The position numbers and the translations under genes are program-made. The notes under the pieces are model-generated. The model did no database searches. It saw only the letters and a program-made list of their open reading frames with translations, and was not told where the DNA came from. A stretch of 64,000 nucleotides of DNA from Episyrphus balteatus (taxonomy: Eukaryota; Arthropoda; Insecta; Diptera; Syrphidae), in contig NC_079136.1 in the NCBI RefSeq assembly GCF_945859705.1, positions 50,544,094 to 50,608,093 of the forward strand, in the 5' to 3' direction. The number at the start of each line of letters is the position of its first letter. Within the stretch, counting starts at the first letter, position 1. Positions 35,600 through 48,843 of the stretch are shown here, piece after piece.

Positions 35600-36230
35600 T
35601 CTAGATATGCACCACAGTATGTCAACGGAACAAGTCTGGCAGTGATCTTTTCAGCTTTCCCTTGCCAGACGCATCCAAAGTGCAGCAAAAAATCAATTTT
35701 TGGCGTTTTGGTATAACCGAATAAATGATACACCAAAAAATCATAAAAAATCCCCTGATTTCGAATCTGTGGGTACCGCAAGTTTCTTTTTCAGCTTTCC
35801 CCCCGCCATCGCCAGACCGCTTTAAAGCATTTTTAAGTGCATTTTTCTAATAAAAAACCTAATTACTTATTTTCTGTTAGGTATAACCGTATGATGGTAA
35901 CAAATTAAAATTCTATGTCTATTCCTGGTTTAGAAAATATAAGTTTAAGCTAAATATTTTTCAGCCTTCCCTCTGCCAGACGCCCTTAAAGGTTTCCCAA
36001 ACAGGTTTTTCCATAGAAAAAACACCTTGTTTCTGTTTTTTTCTTATAAAATTGAAATAATATTTTTTTGTTTAGAGTAACCATATGATGGCCAAATATT
36101 AACTTTCTCTGCCTTTTCCTGATTTAGAAAATGTAAGTTTAAGCCAGTTTTGTTTCAGCCTACCCTCTGCCAGACGCCCCAAAAGGTATCTCAATAGTAC
36201 GGGAAAATTAGATTTTGCTATATGGGGCAT
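35600..36230. repeat. Diverged tandem repeat with TTTCAGC(T/C)TTCCC..GCCAGACGC units
   Basis: Four units (near 35648, 35790, 35960 and 36155) each pair a 'TTTTCAGCTTTCCCT.TGCCAGACGC' block with an upstream 'ATAACCG' or 'GTAACCATATGATGG' block, at a spacing of about 140-195 bp. There is no coding signal. Confidence 0.6.
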
Positions 36231-39200
36231 GGGGGTTTGGGAAAAAATCCGAAATGCATTTTGACTTCTTTTTTAAAAAATTAACCCCCCTTCCATAATA
36301 AAAAGTTCTTGTATTTGACTGTTCTACAAAATTCAGTTACTTTTTTTCATAAGAAAGTGGCATTTTTTTCTGATAAAATGATCATTATTTTCAGAATAGC
36401 TATTAAACCTTAAGTTTCTTTTTGTTTAAGTCTTCTACGATTTTTTTAATAACTGCAATATCGGTCATGAAACCAAAAACCATATTTTTGACTTGAACTA
36501 TTAATACCTCGAAAATTAATCATTTTACAGAAAATATCTTGTATTTTAATTTATTTTCATTTTTTTTAGAATTTAGGAACAAAAAAACACTGTTACATAT
36601 ATCCAAATAAGAATTTTTGGTCTGTCCATTAAATTTAGCTCGGTCCATTAAATTTTATTATCCAGCAAATTGAAACACTTTCACTTTTTTTTTTCTCAAT
36701 TTTATTGTAAAATAATTTTAAAACATTGTAACTAACAATTCTTTGTCAATAGTAGCTTTTCATTATGTTACACACAAACTTCAAACTTTGTTCATCTTGA
36801 TCTTACCATAAATATTTCTCAAAGTGTGTTTTTTTTTTCATAATAAATACATTTTATGGTAAGTACATTCAATTATGTTTTTGTTTTTGTTTTTTTTTTT
36901 ATTATTCAAAAAATCAACTTCGTTTTATAATAAAAATAATAAATAATAATAATTTGTTTAACACTAATACATAATTGTTGTCTTTTCTTTAGCTTGTAAA
37001 CTAAGTCTCTGTGTTTTGTGTGTGTGTTTTTTTTTTTCTTCATATTTTCTTCGAATTTATTATTTTTCTTTGTTTTTACTTATATAAAATAATAACTAAT
37101 CGAGTATACAGTTAATAAAACTTATTAGCTAATTCATCAGTTAATCATACAAAAACTAAATTATACATTTTACATTTTTATTCGTTTTTGTTTTGTTTTT
37201 TAATTTTTTTGAAAAATCAACTATGTAGTTTATAAATGTATGTGTGTATATAATATAATTTTTTTTTTCGTTCCTCTAAACCACAATAAATTTTCTAATA
37301 TTTTTTTCTTTTTTTTTTTTTTAATTATTTTATTGTTTTAAGTTTAAATTTGTTTAGTTAGTTTGCAAATTTGTTGTTTGTATATTTACATTTAATTTAA
37401 TTTTTAATTAACATTGACAATTTTATTTTTTTTGTTTTAGTTGATAAAATATTTATTTTGTTTTGTTTTTTTTCAATTAATTTATTTGACTAATATTTTG
37501 TTTTCTACACATTCACTATATGTATTTTAAGTTTGTTTTTTTTTTGTTTTTTTTTCAATTGTTATTTTGTTTTTTTCTTTTATTCTTATTTTCTAAAAAA
37601 TGTTAACTTTCTATTTCACATGTTTTTTTTTAATATAATTTTCTGTTTTTTATTTCCCATCATTATGCGAACTTTGTTTTCATAATTTTTCGCTCTTCTT
37701 TCTGTATAGTTTGTTTTTAAATTATCTAAATAAAATTTTAATAAAGAATTTATTAATTTGTTTGTTGTCTTACGGACTTAAATGGTTTTCTTTTGTTTTT
37801 AAATTTAATATAATATTAAATTTTTTGTCATTGCTAATATTAAAGTATTTTTTGAAAATTACTTTTCTCGTAAGACATACGAGTAATATTGTTGTATCTG
37901 GCAGTTTGTTTATTAAAAAACAAAAAAATAAAATAAAATTTTTGTCTATTTAAATAAATAAAAATAAAAACAGAAAGATTTAACCTAAAATAATTTCGAA
38001 AATGCAAAAAAATAAACAAGAATCAAAGCTTTGCGATAAGGATTTAAAAAGCAAAATAAACTGTTAAAAAAAATAATACCGAAGATCATTCGTGCCTGTT
38101 ACACTCCTAAGATAATTCCAGTGTTAATCCAAATGGTTAATAAACTTAACGCATAGCCGGTCAGGAAAGTATTTACTGGATTCTGAGTTTTTGAACCAAT
38201 ACATAAAAAGGAAATATACCAAACTAGCATAACGGGTTTCCCAAATCTCAAGGAAAATTTATTGAAAAATATAAGATAGGTACCAGAAGAGAAGGAGCTC
38301 ATCAAGTTGCAAAATTAATCTACATGATTACCCGATCTGGAGCCATCTTCTCAGAAATGGTGAAAGAAAAAAAAAAAAAACCCCCGGAGGCAATAATTGA
38401 ACTTTTTTAGGCAACCAAGCATCCCGGAAGCTAACATTTTCGATGAGGATAGTGCTGATGATACTGATGATTAACTTGAAGTCATATTTTTGTTTACTGT
38501 TTTCTTAAAAAAAAAAAAAATAGAAAAAAATTTTTTAAAAATATTAAAAAAATATATTTTTTTTTCTTAAAACATGTTTAATTTTTTCCTACTATTATAG
38601 AGATTGCATAAAAGAGAATAGGTAAGAAGTAGTCAAGTGAAAAAAAAAATTGTATGTCTTTTTAGACTTGAAATAAACTCTTAAGCTGTTAAGCTGATAT
38701 ATAAGAGAAATCGTTCATTAATTCAGAAATGGTAATCTATAAAGTGGGCGTTTTAGAGGGCGTGGCAAAATTTTTGAAATCACTTTGTAAGAGTCTTAGG
38801 AGCCTACATGCGAAATTTTAGGTTCTGACTGTACGGGCTGATTTTAGGCCATGAATTCAGTCATCTTGTCCCAATATGCGACGTACCACTAAATTGTTAC
38901 GTTTTCAGAAGCTCCTTTATAAATTCGGGACAAGTAATCATGGAAATTTCCTTAAAGCAACCGTCAAGATAAACATTCAAGAAATAAAATCAAAAAATAC
39001 CACAAATTTACTCAAGAAGCATATTCAAATTTGGTGAAATTTGGTCAAATCGAACCTTGTGATGACTTTTCTCATAATGGATTGCTCATGATGAGTTGTC
39101 CTATGATGATATGTTGGGGTAATCCTCAAAATCTGGCCAACGCTATGTGCTTTTAAAAGACATTCTTTTTTATGAAGGTGTTAGGTCTTTATTAAATGGG

Positions 39201-40375
39201 ACTCATGAGTTTTCTAATACAAAAGAAGTGTAAATTTTCGGGTCAGGTCTGTTACCAGAATTCAGAGTAACATCAATTAAACTGAGTAAATTAAGTCATC
39301 TTGGCAGACGGGTTTCTTTACTAATCGAAAAGTCAGCTTAATATCCTCATTCCACAATAATATGAAAAAAGCTATTCTTAGGAAGTCGAGTGGTAGTAAT
39401 TGTACTTGTAGAGTGAACTGCACGAATATTTCAATAACAACATCCATATTTTATATTATAACAAACCAATTGTGCTGTTTTGTAAGGTAAACCAAAAATA
39501 AAAATTGTTTGGTTGAAAAGAAAAAAAAAAAAGAAAAATAATTGTTTTTAGGAAAAAACTCACATCAACATTTGTTCGGTTCATACAGTGATATTTGGTT
39601 TTAACTTCATTTAAGATAGAAAGAGAAATTTTATGAAATATACACGAAGGTATGAAATTGGACTTTGTTCTTATTTTTATGTTGATCAAAATTAGTAATT
39701 ATTTTCTTTTTTTGTATTTATTTTTAAAGTTTATTATAAGAAAATTAATAGCAAAAAATTTAACAGACAGATGAAGTATTTTTTTGTTTTTATTTTTTTT
39801 TTAAAGATATTTGTCTACTTGATATAAACAAATTTTCTGTGCGTGGTTGTGGGAGGAGAAACTAACATCTTAAAATCAATTTTTAATTGAACTAGTTTTT
39901 TTTTTCTTTTTATTTAATTTAATGTTTCTTATTTATAGAGTTTACCTATAATTTTTTTGTTTTTGTTTCTTTTACGAATTAACTGCTTATCAATGTATAT
40001 GTATAATCTTTCTTACATCATTTTTTTTTTTTGTTTTCTTAAATAATTCTTTTCATAATTTCGTTACATTTGTTTTGTTTATTTTTTTTTTTTTGTATGA
40101 TTTTTTATCTTTTTTTTTTGCAATTTTTTTGTTTAATTTTATTTTTTGTTAAAATATTTTTTTTTTTGTATTTTTGTCAATTTTTTGTATTTGGTTCTCG
40201 TATTTTTTTTGTTCATCTTTTAATTTCTCTGTCGGTTCCTTTTTTAAAAAAATCGTTCTAGATATTTTTTAACAAACGCGTAATAACTTTCAGACATTAA
40301 AACACAGGCACTCATTCCCATTGCACATAATATTATAGGAGGAATTAAGAATACGAACTTTGTACAGTAAAACTG
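36230..40375. other. T-rich DNA downstream of the receptor gene
   Basis: The stretch is dominated by long T and A tracts (especially 36660-37960 and 39700-40260). It lies immediately 3' of the receptor stop codon on the minus strand, so parts may be its 3' UTR. About 38740-38830 carries a GGGCGTTTTAGAGGGCGTGGC motif related to the tandem repeat at 41900-42480. Open frames here are low-complexity. Confidence 0.4.
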
Positions 40376-40573
40376 CTATTGGGGCGGACGACAACGGCCA
40401 GCCGATGTTCCCGAAAAATCAATGGACTTTTGTTCGATAATAGGAATTCGATCGTCGTAGAGTGTTGGCGCCTGTAAAATAATACCGGCGGTACCAGCTA
40501 CGACAGCTAATGTGAATATCCATAAGAATAAACGATCGAGGACCATTGCAACGTATTTCCAATCTTCTTTGAC
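40376..40573 (-). CDS. Nicotinic acetylcholine receptor alpha subunit, last exon (MA helix end, M4, C-tail)
   Basis: The receptor is a pentameric, acetylcholine-gated cation channel of the neuronal plasma membrane. This exon starts after a CAG acceptor (minus strand) with VKEDWKYVAMVLDR, the end of the amphipathic MA helix. M4 follows (about residues 14-34, FLWIFTLAVVAGTAGIILQ) and the invariant APTLYDDR. It then encodes a C-tail of about 23 residues ending RCRPPQ and a TAG stop at 40376-40378. M4 through APTLYD is near-invariant in insect alpha1-alpha4 type subunits, while the tail differs from what I recall of alpha1. The cytoplasmic loop looks alpha1/alpha4-like; I leave the symbol open. 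The phase joins exactly to the exon at 45222-45471 across a 4.6-kb intron. Confidence 0.93.
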   Translation of the reverse strand, partial: VKEDWKYVAMVLDRLFLWIFTLAVVAGTAGIILQAPTLYDDRIPIIEQKSIDFSGTSAGRCRPPQ

Positions 40574-41500
40574 CTGTAATTGATAAAATAAATATTTTAA
40601 GTTTTTTTTTTATAATATTCATGAATATTAATGCGTAAATGAATTAAATTAAAATAAATAAAATTGCTACATAGACAAAGTTGACTTTGCACTAAATTAT
40701 TATTATGGACCTAAAGTAATGGCCTAAACTGAAAATGCAACCTTATCGGCTCTCATAATTTGGCAATTTCTTCATCCCGAATCCTTATCGGATTTCGGTA
40801 AAAAAAAAAAACAAAAATCAGGAGATCAAAATACTGGTTGAAAGTATTGATTTTTGGAAGTTTCACGAAATTAATCGAAATCAATAAGATTTCGGCAAAA
40901 ACAAGTTAACAAATTCTGAGAGCCCCATAGGACGTTTTTTTTTTACCAATTTTAACCCTCTGTAGACACACCTCTTTTTTGTGACGTGATAGGCACACGG
41001 GTGCGAATTTGGTTTATACTTTTTCATGTCGCTAGAACTTTTTTCGGTCACAATATTTTATAGAGAATCAAGTATGAAATTGATGTAGAATATTCCGAGG
41101 AATTCGATTATTGTATTCACAATTCCGAAAAAAAATATTTTCACCCTTATAAAGTGACTTTTTTGTGACCACTTTTTTGAAAAATCGTATTTTTTTTATT
41201 TTTGTAATGCCAAATTCGCACCCGTGTGCCGACAGAGGGTTAAGTTTCAGGACTATAGGCTGGCCAGAACGTATAGTTTTTTTTATCCATTGCATTGCAA
41301 GTGTTTTACTCTTTGAAAGATTGATTTTAAAGGTTGTTTATAAAAACAAGATTTTTTGTTAAATTGCGGCCATTCCAGATTAACGGAGATGACATAATAT
41401 TGACGCTTGTTTCCAGTTTATCTCTTTAGAGAATCAATTTATTTTCTTAAAACTTGGGCTCATCATAAAGTCAATGTTGTTGAAGTTTCACCAAAAAATA

Positions 41501-41844
41501 ATCACAACAAAAACATTACTGTTAAAAAGAGCCAAGTTCTCCTATGTTGAAGTTATGCTGGCACAAAAAGTACTGAAATGTAAAAGTGTACCAAGTTCTA
41601 AAGCTTGGCTTTAAATTTGTATAAATAAAATGTTTATTGTTTGCTTGGCAATTTTTCAATTAGCTTTAAAAATCGGTAATTTTAAGAAAAATTGTCAAGA
41701 GAGCAATCAACATTTTATTTATGCAAATTTAAAGCCAAGCTTTAGAACTTGATAAACTTTTACATTTCAGTACTTTTTGTGCCAGCATAACTTCAACATA
41801 GGAGAACTTGGCTCTTTTTTTAACAGTAATGTTTTTGTTGTGAT
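41501..41844. mobile_element. 344-bp palindromic element in a receptor intron
   Basis: Arms of about 150 bp start ATCACAACAAAAACATTACT and include GAGCCAAGTTCTCCTATGTT. They pair with their complements at 41690-41844. TTTCAC occurs just outside both ends (41486-41491 and 41844-41849), a possible target duplication. Confidence 0.7.
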
Positions 41845-41899
41845 TTCACTACTTTTTGCAAAGTATTGCTGTAGAACTTAAAATCTCTATATAATTGAT

Positions 41900-42480
41900 G
41901 AACATTCAGAGAAATTGGGCGGTTACCACGCCCCTTGTCTAAAATTCTCAAATTAAATTTTTTTTTTTGTTGTTTAAACTACCAGGTCTACCATTCTACC
42001 AAATTTTAAGGTTCCACGACAGTTAGAAATGCTCTACAATATTTGATGAAAATTCAGCAGAAATGGGCGGTTGCCACACCTCCTATCCAAAATTCTCAAA
42101 TTTTAAATTTTTTATTTGGTAAAACTTACTAACTTTACCATTCTACCAAGTTTCAAGATTCTATGATAATCAGAAGTGCTCTAAAAAATTTGATAAAATT
42201 TAGTGAAAATGGGCAGTTATTGCTAAAATTCTCAAATAAAAAATTTGTTCCTTCATATAAACCACCAGCTCTACCATTCTACCAAATTTCAAGATTCTAC
42301 GATAGTCAGAAGTGCTCTTTAATAATTGATGAAAATTCGGCGAAAATGGGCGGTTACCACGCCCCCTGAATTGAAAATCTCAAATTTTCGATTTTTTCCT
42401 TTGTATACACCACAAGTCCTATCACCATGTATGTATTTCAAGTTTCTACGATAGCGGGAAGTTCTCCATAATTTTGATGA
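41900..42480. repeat. ~145-bp tandem repeat, four diverged units
   Basis: Each unit has GATGAAAATTC.G.(G)AAATGGGCGGTTACCACGCCCC, then AAATTCTCAAATT, then CTACCATTCTACCAA and a TTCAAG(A)TTCTACGATAG block. Units centre near 41925, 42070, 42210 and 42350. It lies in a receptor intron. Confidence 0.75.
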
Positions 42481-45221
42481 TCTGTCAGTGAGTCAGTTAC
42501 GGTTTTCGCGATTTTTGAAGTCCTATATCTCAGAAACTGCTCATCGTAAGAAACTGAAATTTTGTGAGGAATTTGGGTTCGGCCAGCTCAGCAAATGTAG
42601 TGAGTTTGAATATTCTGGCATCTTTGGTGTGGAAGTTAGAGGGGGGTCGAAAATGGACTGAGTTGTTTCCTGTAAATAAGGGTGTAGTGCCAAAGTTGCT
42701 AGAGAACTTGGCTGGGCACTACCGTGCCCCTTGATTAAACGTAGCCATATTAGCCCTTAAGACTCACCATGTTTCAAGAAAAAAGATTGCTTCTTCAACG
42801 AGATAAAGTGGATAACAAGTGTCAAAATGTGCTCCAAGTTACTTTGCCAAATCTTAGTTCAACTACACCTACATACATGCTCAAATGTACATCTATTTGG
42901 CAATTTTTAGATTTTGTTAAATCAAATTCAAAATATTGCACAACTGGGTTGGGTGGTACGCACTTGTTTTTGTAGTTTAAAGTAGGTACTTATTCATTAA
43001 ATTATATCATCGCAAATTTAAGCAATTGCTTTAATGTTTCAGGAAAAAAAAAACAGCAAAAAAAATTGGGTTAAAAAAAAATATTTTCTTTGTTAGTTAT
43101 TTTCAAAAACTGTATTTAAAATAAATTAAATTTATATTAAAAATTATAAAAAATATGTGTATGTAAAATTTAAATAAAATATCAATATGTTTTTTGGGTC
43201 GTTGAAACCATATTCAAAGTCTATTTTGCCCTATCACGCCAGGTTTTCAAGATCACCTCGAAAGAGATGTTTTTTTTTCAGGGTGAAATGGACTTCGGAT
43301 TAGGTTTCAGCGACCCGAAAAACATATGATTAACATAGTCGCAGATATGAACTTTTTTGTGTAAAATTTCATTTTATTTAACCTTTTTTAAAAGCGGCTT
43401 TAAATACCCTTTTCTGTGACATTCTGTTACACAAAAAATCTATGTCAAAAGCAAATTGAGCCATAAAATTTAAGCTCATTGCTTGCATTTATCTGCTTTT
43501 ATTTGGAAGTCAACGCAGTAGAGAAAAATAAGGCACTTTAAAATAAGATGGTGTCCAATTTTAATACCATCTAATAAAAACAATAAGATTTCTTATTAAA
43601 ACAAATGTTACCCGTTTCAACACTGTTAAATTTTCAAGCGAACTTCATTTCATTTTAATCAGAATTATCTTTTCAAAAGATCTCGACAAAAAAAAAACTA
43701 AAAGATTTTTTATCATCATTTTATGTACATAGGTGGGGTGGTCGTTTGTCTCAAACTACAAGGGTTGTCCACCCTGCCTAATTGTGGAAACAAGCCTGTT
43801 CATTTGAGCTAGAAACATGAGTTGTGAAAATTATTCTATGTACATAGGTACCAGTTGAAAAAGATATTCCTAAAAACAAGACAATCTTTTAAAATTAATG
43901 TAAAAATCTTCTTAAAACATAAATGTTTTGTATTCTTTTCTTTGTTAGATGCATTGTTTTTGAGTGCGATAGTGAGTGGTGGTCAATAGTGCAAAAAGTT
44001 TTTGGCAGTGAAGTGAACGGTTTTAGCAGTGAAAATTTAAGTTCTAAAAAAGTTTTTGCATAGTTTCTATTCTTAAGCAGGTAAAATAATGAAATCAAAT
44101 TTCAATAATAATTTACGAATGGTACGAATGGAGTCTGGATAAAAGTTAAAGTCTTGGACATTTTACTTTTTTAGGATTCCACCTCGAAACAAAAACGAGT
44201 TAAGCTATTTCTATCAGAAAATGTATTGAATTTAAGTGCCTTACACATTATTTTAAATGGAACTCCACTTTAAACTAAAAGTTCTTCACTTTAAAATAAA
44301 ACTATTGTCTTATCGATTTAATTGGATTCTTTTAAATTAAAACATTCAGGAAAACCGATTAATTTAAAACGGAACTCTTCTGGACTAAGCACTATGCAGA
44401 AATGTGCTTAATTTAATACAGACTCTATTTTTGTATTTATCATGTTTTTTTTTTTGTGTAGATTGCAAAAATTTACGTTTTCAGCAGGTTTTTGGAAAAT
44501 CACAGCATCAGTTTCTTTATTAATATTGTAAATTTAAGTGAATAAATTGAAAAGTTCAAGCATTTGATTTCAGAAGTTGAATTTGATTTTCAAAAGAGTG
44601 AATTTGATTTGGAAATTATTGAGTTTAAATGTTAAATTTTTAAAATTTTATAAGACAACAGCTGACCCAAAATTATTTGGAAAAAAAATCTCAAGGAGCA
44701 AATTTATTAGAAAATCACTTTTTTCGATTTTTTCATAATCATAATGCTGGTTTTGATTAAAAGCTCAAATTTTGTTTGACTTTTTTGCACTTTTTTAGAA
44801 TTTTTGTATGTTTTCCACTCCACTAAATGAATTTTGTAAAATAATCCAAACATTTTATGTTACGTCGGTCGTTAGTAACAAAACTTTAAGGATTAAAAGA
44901 ATATGATGAATGGATTTTCTTGGAAATTAATGATACAGCTTCAAAAAATATACTTTTATATAAAAAAAAACATTTCAAAATCCATATACGAAATTAGTAT
45001 CGAAAAATTCCATTTAGCAAGAATCATTTTCAATTTCAATCAATTATCCGAATACGGAAATTGTCATTTCCTTTTTTATTATTGCGTTTTATTTTTGCTC
45101 CTGTTTTTATTTTTATTTTTTTTTGAAAATCGATTCCTTGCAATATCCGCTTAAACAACAAAATTGTAAACAAAAAATATAAAAAGAAAAAAGTAAAAAA
45201 ATAGCAAAAATTGCCCTTTAC
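42481..45221. other. Receptor intron sequence, mostly unassigned
   Basis: The stretch holds a small palindrome (43185-43329) and partial copies of dispersed repeats near 44690-44780. Otherwise it is AT-rich DNA with no supported feature. Confidence 0.35.
43185..43329. mobile_element. 145-bp palindromic MITE-like element
   Basis: Inverted arms ATATGTTTTTTGGGTCG(T/C)TGAAACC are followed by AAGTC(T/C)ATTT and pair across a T-rich loop. Confidence 0.6.
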
Positions 45222-45471
45222 CTTAGTTGAGTCCTCTTGCATTTTTGTATGCTCCGCAATAAAACGTACACAAAAACAACTTCGATGCACTCTCGGTGGA
45301 CACTTCGAATGGGAGAATGCTGGGTTATTGATTATGGGACTCTTAATGCCCGTGGGTGGTCCCATGTCTAAATCGGGAACGGCAGATAAATCATTCGATC
45401 CAGATTGTGGCAGGGTTGGAATTGGCCCATGGATTTGACAACTGCCACCGAATGGTCCAGTTCCAGTTAAG
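45222..45471 (-). CDS. Nicotinic receptor alpha subunit, cytoplasmic-loop exon
   Basis: This 250-nt exon lies between a CAG acceptor and an AAG|GTAAAG donor. It encodes GPFGGSCQIHGPIPTLP, a Ser/Pro/Asp-rich variable stretch, SPIINNPAFSHSKCPP, then HRSCFCVRFIAEHTKMQEDS, the MA amphipathic helix that precedes M4. Order and wording match insect alpha-type loops closely. The reading phase enters as 2 and leaves as 0. Confidence 0.93.
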
Positions 45472-45870
45472 CTGCAAAAAGCAACGCTATATAGCGAGAT
45501 ATGGAAAAGAAAAAAAAAATTGGAAAAAAAAACAAAAAAATACAAAATTCTAGTAAAATACTATGGACAGACATTTTTTATTAAAAATACACAGACACAA
45601 CAAAAAAAAAAAAAAAACATTTAAAGCTCTATTTTTTTAAGCTTTTATATTGAATGTAATTGCTCGTTCTTGTTTTTGTAGCTTAGGTTATAACGTCGAA
45701 ATCAATTTTTCGCAAAAACTACGATTTGAACTTTATTAGATTGTGTTAATTTCCATGAAGTAATAATAAGTTACGACACGCGATAAACAGGATTCAGGAA
45801 ATTTACTTCCGATTGCCTGGGTATATTCACTGGCTCTAAAAGGCTAAGCATTCTCGCTAAAACCACTCAC
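45472..45870. other. Receptor intron, 399 bp
   Basis: AT-rich intron between two loop exons; nothing else was seen in it. Confidence 0.6.
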
Positions 45871-45990
45871 CTGGATGGCGACAAATCCTCTTTTGATGGC
45901 GTTCGACTGTAGGCAGTTGGACTGTGATCCAGATTCGTTGTTGAATAGTATGGATAGAAACAGGCGTGTGTATCTTTCAGCAGCAATTTG
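45871..45990 (-). CDS. Nicotinic receptor alpha subunit, early-loop exon
   Basis: This 120-nt exon lies between a TTTCTAG acceptor and a CAG|GTGAG donor. It encodes KLLLKDTHACFYPYYSTTN followed by a Ser/Pro stretch (YSRTPSKEDLSPS). KLLLKDTHACFYPYYS is a signature at the start of the loop in insect alpha1/alpha4-type subunits. Phase 2 on both sides fits the neighbouring exons. Confidence 0.92.
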
Positions 45991-46907
45991 CTAGAAATAG
46001 GAATTTGATAATAGATTTACCAATCAGTAGTAGGTGTGAAGTAAGCTTGACAAAGCTTCATAGTTTGCGTGTTTATGTTGCAATCAATAAAAGTCATCTT
46101 TGTGTTGTTAAGTGTTTGAAGATTCATTATTTCTCTCGTGCAAAAGTATCTGATAGATTTTTTTTTTTTTCTAATCCAACGTGGGAAACTGAATTTTATA
46201 TTGCAATATTTAATTAAATACTTTGAGTGTTGAAAGCAAAGTCCAAAAATGTTTTACATTCGTGATGTGCAGTTTATTAATTTACTACAAATGCAACTTA
46301 ATTAAAGATGTACTCGAAATTTTTTCCAAAGAAAAAGATATATGTAGGGTAGGTACGGTTTACTTTTATTTGATTTTGAGTAATTTTCGTTTAAACGGGG
46401 TTTAAACAAAATTGAAAAAAATCAATATACTCTTTTTCGAAAAAATCAATTAAAAAAGAAATATGAAATATTTAGATATTTTGAAAATTAAGTTTTTTTC
46501 AGGAATCTTTAAAGACTCGTTTAGGAGAAAGTTAAAATTAAACAAAATAAAACTGATCCATTGGAAGTAAGGCAAAAAAAAAAAAACAATTTAACTTTTT
46601 AAAATTTAAAAAAAAAAAATAATTCCAAAAACTCTTCTGGAGGTTTAAAAAAAAAAAAAAACATTACATAGCAAGTGTTTAGACTGATACACAAAAAGAC
46701 AGACAAAATTAATAAACCCAGCTTTTTTTTCGTATTTTGTATCATTGTAATGTAAAATTAATTGTAATCTCAAGTTCGAATATTTTTTAATCGAAAGCAT
46801 AACTTGGTATAATACTTGGTAGTATCTATATCGCAAATAAGAAAGACGCATTACCATCTAAACCAGGAAATAAGAATATAATTTATTGATACCTAAGTTT
46901 TGCTTAC
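45991..46907. other. Receptor intron, 917 bp
   Basis: AT-rich with several A tracts; no feature is supported. Confidence 0.6.
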
Positions 46908-47051
46908 CTTGTTTCAAAGTTGTATTTTGGCCGTTTGATGAATAAAAATTTGGGCAGGAAATTGATGAACACTCGTTTAACCCATGGTGCCATTCGATGC
47001 GTTTGCGGCGATCGGAAATGGACATTGAGTACGACTACGGTGACGCATATA
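46908..47051 (-). CDS. Nicotinic receptor alpha subunit, M3-end exon
   Basis: This 144-nt exon, after a TTTTCAG acceptor, encodes ICVTVVVLNVHFRSPQTHRM (the end of M3 and the invariant NVHFRSP.TH) then WVKRVFINFLPKFLFIKRP and YNFETS at the donor. The exons for the signal peptide, ligand-binding domain (Cys loop, vicinal cysteines) and M1-M2 must lie further right. None could be found to 64000, so the preceding intron is at least 16.9 kb. Confidence 0.94.
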
Positions 47052-47517
47052 CTGAAAATAAATTAAAAAAACAGGTTCGTTTAATTTATATTGATTGTTA
47101 TCACAAGTTTAAATTCATACTTTGGAAAGAGTAAATTTGCATGAAGACGATTTTCTATTAAATTTAAAACAATGGAAATAACTTTAAGAGTTTTCGCGGT
47201 TTTTAACATTTTCAAAGTTTTCAAGTTCACACTCTCAAGTGTGTTTTCGTAAATTTTTTTTTTCAATCAGAAATCAGGGAAAACAGAAAGCCTTCGAGAA
47301 AACTTTACTTAACACCAAGTTTTCTAAATCATTCTATTTCTCAGAAGACCTCTCCTCAAAAAGAGAATTTAAGTAAGTTTCTTTTAAAGCTCGAAGTAAT
47401 CTTATATCTGCTATAAATTATTTTTAGCTTTTTTCTCGTAATCCAGCTATCATTTTATCCATATAAGGGGTAGAAAAAAGAAAAGAGGCTATAATAATTG
47501 GGTTATCTTGAGGAAAC

Positions 47518-47886
47518 CAACACTAAGAAAAATAATGGAACTACCGGGAAGTTGGTTAAAACAAATGTGTTAAAAATAACGTAGTCTTGGTTAAAAACTA
47601 CTTAGTTCTCGTTGCTAAAATCAACGTAGTCGTCTCGGTTAAGTTAAATTGTTTAAAATAACCATTTTGGAAGGTTATTCTAACCGATCAACTTGTTTAT
47701 ATTGATCAAGAAACTCGGTTAAAATTTGAGATTTTAGTAAAATTTAACCGAGAAAGTGGGTAAGATTAAACAATCTTGAATAACCGAGTCGACCGGGGTT
47801 AGTTTGCAGGTGCTATATTAACAATCTTCTCTGTTAATTTTACACGAGTTTTACGTTGTTTTTAACCGATCATTTTTCTGCGTGTA
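47518..47886. mobile_element. MITE-like element with ACAC..AGAAAAAT ends
   Basis: The left end ACACTAAGAAAAATAATGG and right-end complement ACACGCAGAAAAATGAT are inverted. The interior is rich in CGGTTAAA / TTAACCGA words in both orientations (for example 47640-47790). The target duplication is not clear. Confidence 0.55.
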
Positions 47887-48219
47887 TAGCGATAATAATA
47901 AAAGAAGCATAGGTACTCCAAAAATCCTTAATTTTGTTTTTTTTTTATACTAAAATAAGCAATTAAATAAAATTTTACTCGGTTTATTTATACTCAAGTA
48001 CTCGTCTTTTGGTAAATTTTGTTCATTAGAAGACAATTGTGTAAAATCTTTGATCACCTCCAAAAGCTTTTGAAATTTGGTGAAATTTATAAAAAAGAGT
48101 TTTTAGTACAAAAAACAGAATAAAAAAGGGGCTGTTAGATTTAAATGCAATGGTTTTGCAAGGGATTAAGAACTTTTGGTAAAAAGTTCTCAAGTCAAGT
48201 TAATTTTCTCAAATTGCGC

Positions 48220-48843
48220 TGGTCGGCAAAAAACTAAAAAAAGTCAGGAGCAAGAACTTTATAAGGTGATTTTGATTGACTTTAATGTGCTGAATTCAAA
48301 ACTATTTACAGATTTTTTCTATCACGTCTAGTTTTTAAGCTATACTCATCACTATTTTCGCTATAAAGCTTCAAAAACTAATTTTTATTTGAGTTTTTTT
48401 TTTATGTTTAGTCAAAAATATATATTTTCCGTAATATGTTGCTCTTTATAAGTCCAAATCAGAAGACGCAAGATGGAATTTGATTCAAAAAACCATTCAT
48501 TACTTTGAAAAAAAATAATCAAGATTTTGAGATATCTATCATAAATTTCTTTTTTCAATATCTTTGAGAAAAAAATAATTTTGAAAAAATATAAATACCA
48601 TTAGGACGTTGTAAAATGGCGTTTTGAGATTGCATAAGTAGTTTTACAAAAAAAAAAAAAAATTAAGGGTGATGTAATTCGATGTCAAAAGTACCCAAAA
48701 AAACGCGTTTTTGACCTATTAACATTCAATTATTTCAAAAACGTGACGTGCCAGTGAAATTTTGATTTCAGATTCGGACTCAGCACACAAAATTCCTCCC
48801 GAAAAGTAGGGTTTGGTTCTTGCTCTATATCCGTTGCCGACCA
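48220..48843. mobile_element. Possible 624-bp TIR element with TGGTCGGCAA ends
   Basis: TGGTCGGCAA at the left is mirrored by TTGCCGACCA at the right. Just inside, GGAGCAAGAACTTTA mirrors GGTTCTTGCTCTA. No ORF and no clear target duplication were found. Confidence 0.5.

Noticed and set aside
40070..40261. Phe-rich hydrophobic ORF resembling a membrane protein
   Set aside because: It is a translation of poly-T tracts downstream of the receptor gene.
45036..45545. 169-codon single ORF
   Set aside because: Only the part at 45222-45471 is real coding (receptor exon); both ends run into intron past the splice sites.
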